NCBI GenBank assembly: GCA_022705365.1 | Contig: JAKJEP010000226.1 | Span: forward strand, 1 to 5,950 | Reading direction: 5' to 3' | Origin: Planctomycetota bacterium | GTDB lineage: Bacteria > Planctomycetota > Phycisphaerae > Sedimentisphaerales > SM23-30 | DNA: 5,950 nucleotides | Shown: positions 5,399 to 5,950 of the stretch, piece by piece | Numbering within the stretch: position 1 is the stretch's first letter | Layout: each line of letters opens with the position of its first letter | The notes under the pieces: model-generated | The model's database searches: none | Seen by the model: only the letters and a program-made list of their open reading frames with translations | What the model was told of the DNA's origin: nothing | Program-made: the position numbers and the translations under genes

Positions 5399-5950
5399 TC
5401 AGAATAGACGGCGATATACCTCCACTGTCTGCCGGGCCAGATGGTCCCAGCTCAGCTCTTCCGCCGCCTGCCGGGCCGCTTTCCCCAGTTTTTGCCGCAA
5501 TGCGTCTTCACGAATCAGCCGGTCTAGCTGCGATACCAGATCCCGATGATCTCGCCGCAACAGCAATCCCGTCTGTTCCGCCCGAATCACTTCCGGAATT
5601 CCGCCCACCGGCGCAGCCACAATCGCCAATCCCGCATGCATCGCCTCAATCACCGTCAGCGGCATCCCCTCGCTGAACGATGCATTCACAAAAAGATCCG
5701 CCGCCCGGTAATACCCGGCCATCTGCTGGTGCGGCACCTGGCCGGCCCTGCACAGCCACGGCGCCGGCTGAAATCCCGTTCCCGGTATTGCCAGCAGCCG
5801 GAGGGAGGGATAACGCCGGGCTAGTTCCTCCAGCGCCGCTGCCACCTGCCGGGCACCCTTGACCTTATCCTCCCCCCGCCCCACAAACAGCACCACCAGC
5901 TCCTCCGGGCCAAACCCCAGCTTCTGCCGGATTTCCCTCCGGCTCTCCCC
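5399..5950 (-). CDS. glycosyltransferase family 4-like protein, C-terminal part (5' end outside window)
   Basis: The - strand frame is open to the right edge and ends with TGA at 5399-5401; the GTG at 5896 is inside conserved sequence and is not the start. Read from the edge: SRREIRQKLGFGPEELVVLF, then VGRGEDKVKG (the usual 'VGRL...KG' loop of GT-B enzymes), a helix AALEELARRYPSLRLL, the strand AIPG, HQQMAGYYRAADLFVNAS, the donor-binding FSEGMPLTVIEAM with the E-x7-E pair of retaining GT4 enzymes, and VGGIPEVI...GLLL, followed by the closing helices with SWDHLARQTVEVY. This is the nucleotide-sugar-binding C-terminal half of a GT-B fold transferase; the acceptor-binding half is outside. Acceptor and sugar cannot be told; a role in LPS or other surface glycans is a guess from the nearby kdsB. 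Convergent with sppA, stop codons 3 nt apart. Family confident. Confidence 0.88.
   Translation of the reverse strand, partial: GESRREIRQKLGFGPEELVVLFVGRGEDKVKGARQVAAALEELARRYPSLRLLAIPGTGFQPAPWLCRAGQVPHQQMAGYYRAADLFVNASFSEGMPLTVIEAMHAGLAIVAAPVGGIPEVIRAEQTGLLLRRDHRDLVSQLDRLIREDALRQKLGKAARQAAEELSWDHLARQTVEVYRRLF

Noticed and set aside
1..5950. CRISPR array, tRNA, rRNA, transposase or integrase genes
   Set aside because: No regularly spaced repeats, no cloverleaf-like sequence and no recombinase motifs were found on either strand.

Overview
The window looks like a chromosomal piece of a diderm (outer-membrane) bacterium. Two intact or decayed genes belong to lipid A and Kdo (LPS core) synthesis. 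The GC-rich genes are packed in short operons, starts other than ATG (GTG, TTG) are common, and a DUF1844 protein and a divergent CTP synthase with an N-terminal extension are present. My best guess is a planctomycete-like lineage (Planctomycetota, perhaps Phycisphaerae), mostly from protein style, so this assignment is tentative.

Layout. (1) Positions 1-690 are AT-rich (row 61-120 has 15 G/C of 60, against 37 of 60 in row 2461-2520) and carry, on the + strand, the C-terminal part of a deoxycytidylate-deaminase-fold protein followed by an unrecognised 55-residue ORF. This looks like an acquired pair. (2) Positions 719-1054, - strand, hold only the last third or so of lpxI. Its upstream part is missing and is replaced by about 100 bases of non-homologous sequence with a perfect 14-bp palindrome. 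(3) Positions 1198-4274, + strand, form an apparent operon: a good sigma70-type promoter, then kdsB, pyrG and a DUF1844 gene. CTP made by PyrG is a co-substrate of KdsB, so the first two genes belong together biochemically. (4) A T-rich spacer leads to sppA, encoding a signal-peptide-peptidase-like S49 protease with a lipoprotein signal (4391-5395, +). (5) A convergent glycosyltransferase of the GT4 type (5399-5950, -) runs off the right edge.

The most striking point is in pyrG. A 14-codon stretch just before the conserved DVVIVEIGGT block is present twice as two different versions (2502-2543 and 2545-2586) with one extra base between them. Either version alone gives the length of E. coli PyrG at this place. 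Together they add 43 nt and break the frame. This looks like a join between two diverged alleles, either a real recombination or an assembly chimera. The same gene has HPC where CTP synthases normally have the catalytic HPE of the glutaminase triad.

A second point is the deaminase: its C-terminal block resembles the deaminase domain of anti-phage dCTP/dCMP deaminases as I remember them, but a cysteine-rich (zinc-ribbon-like) insert sits before the HAE motif. No rRNA, tRNA, CRISPR array or transposase gene was seen.
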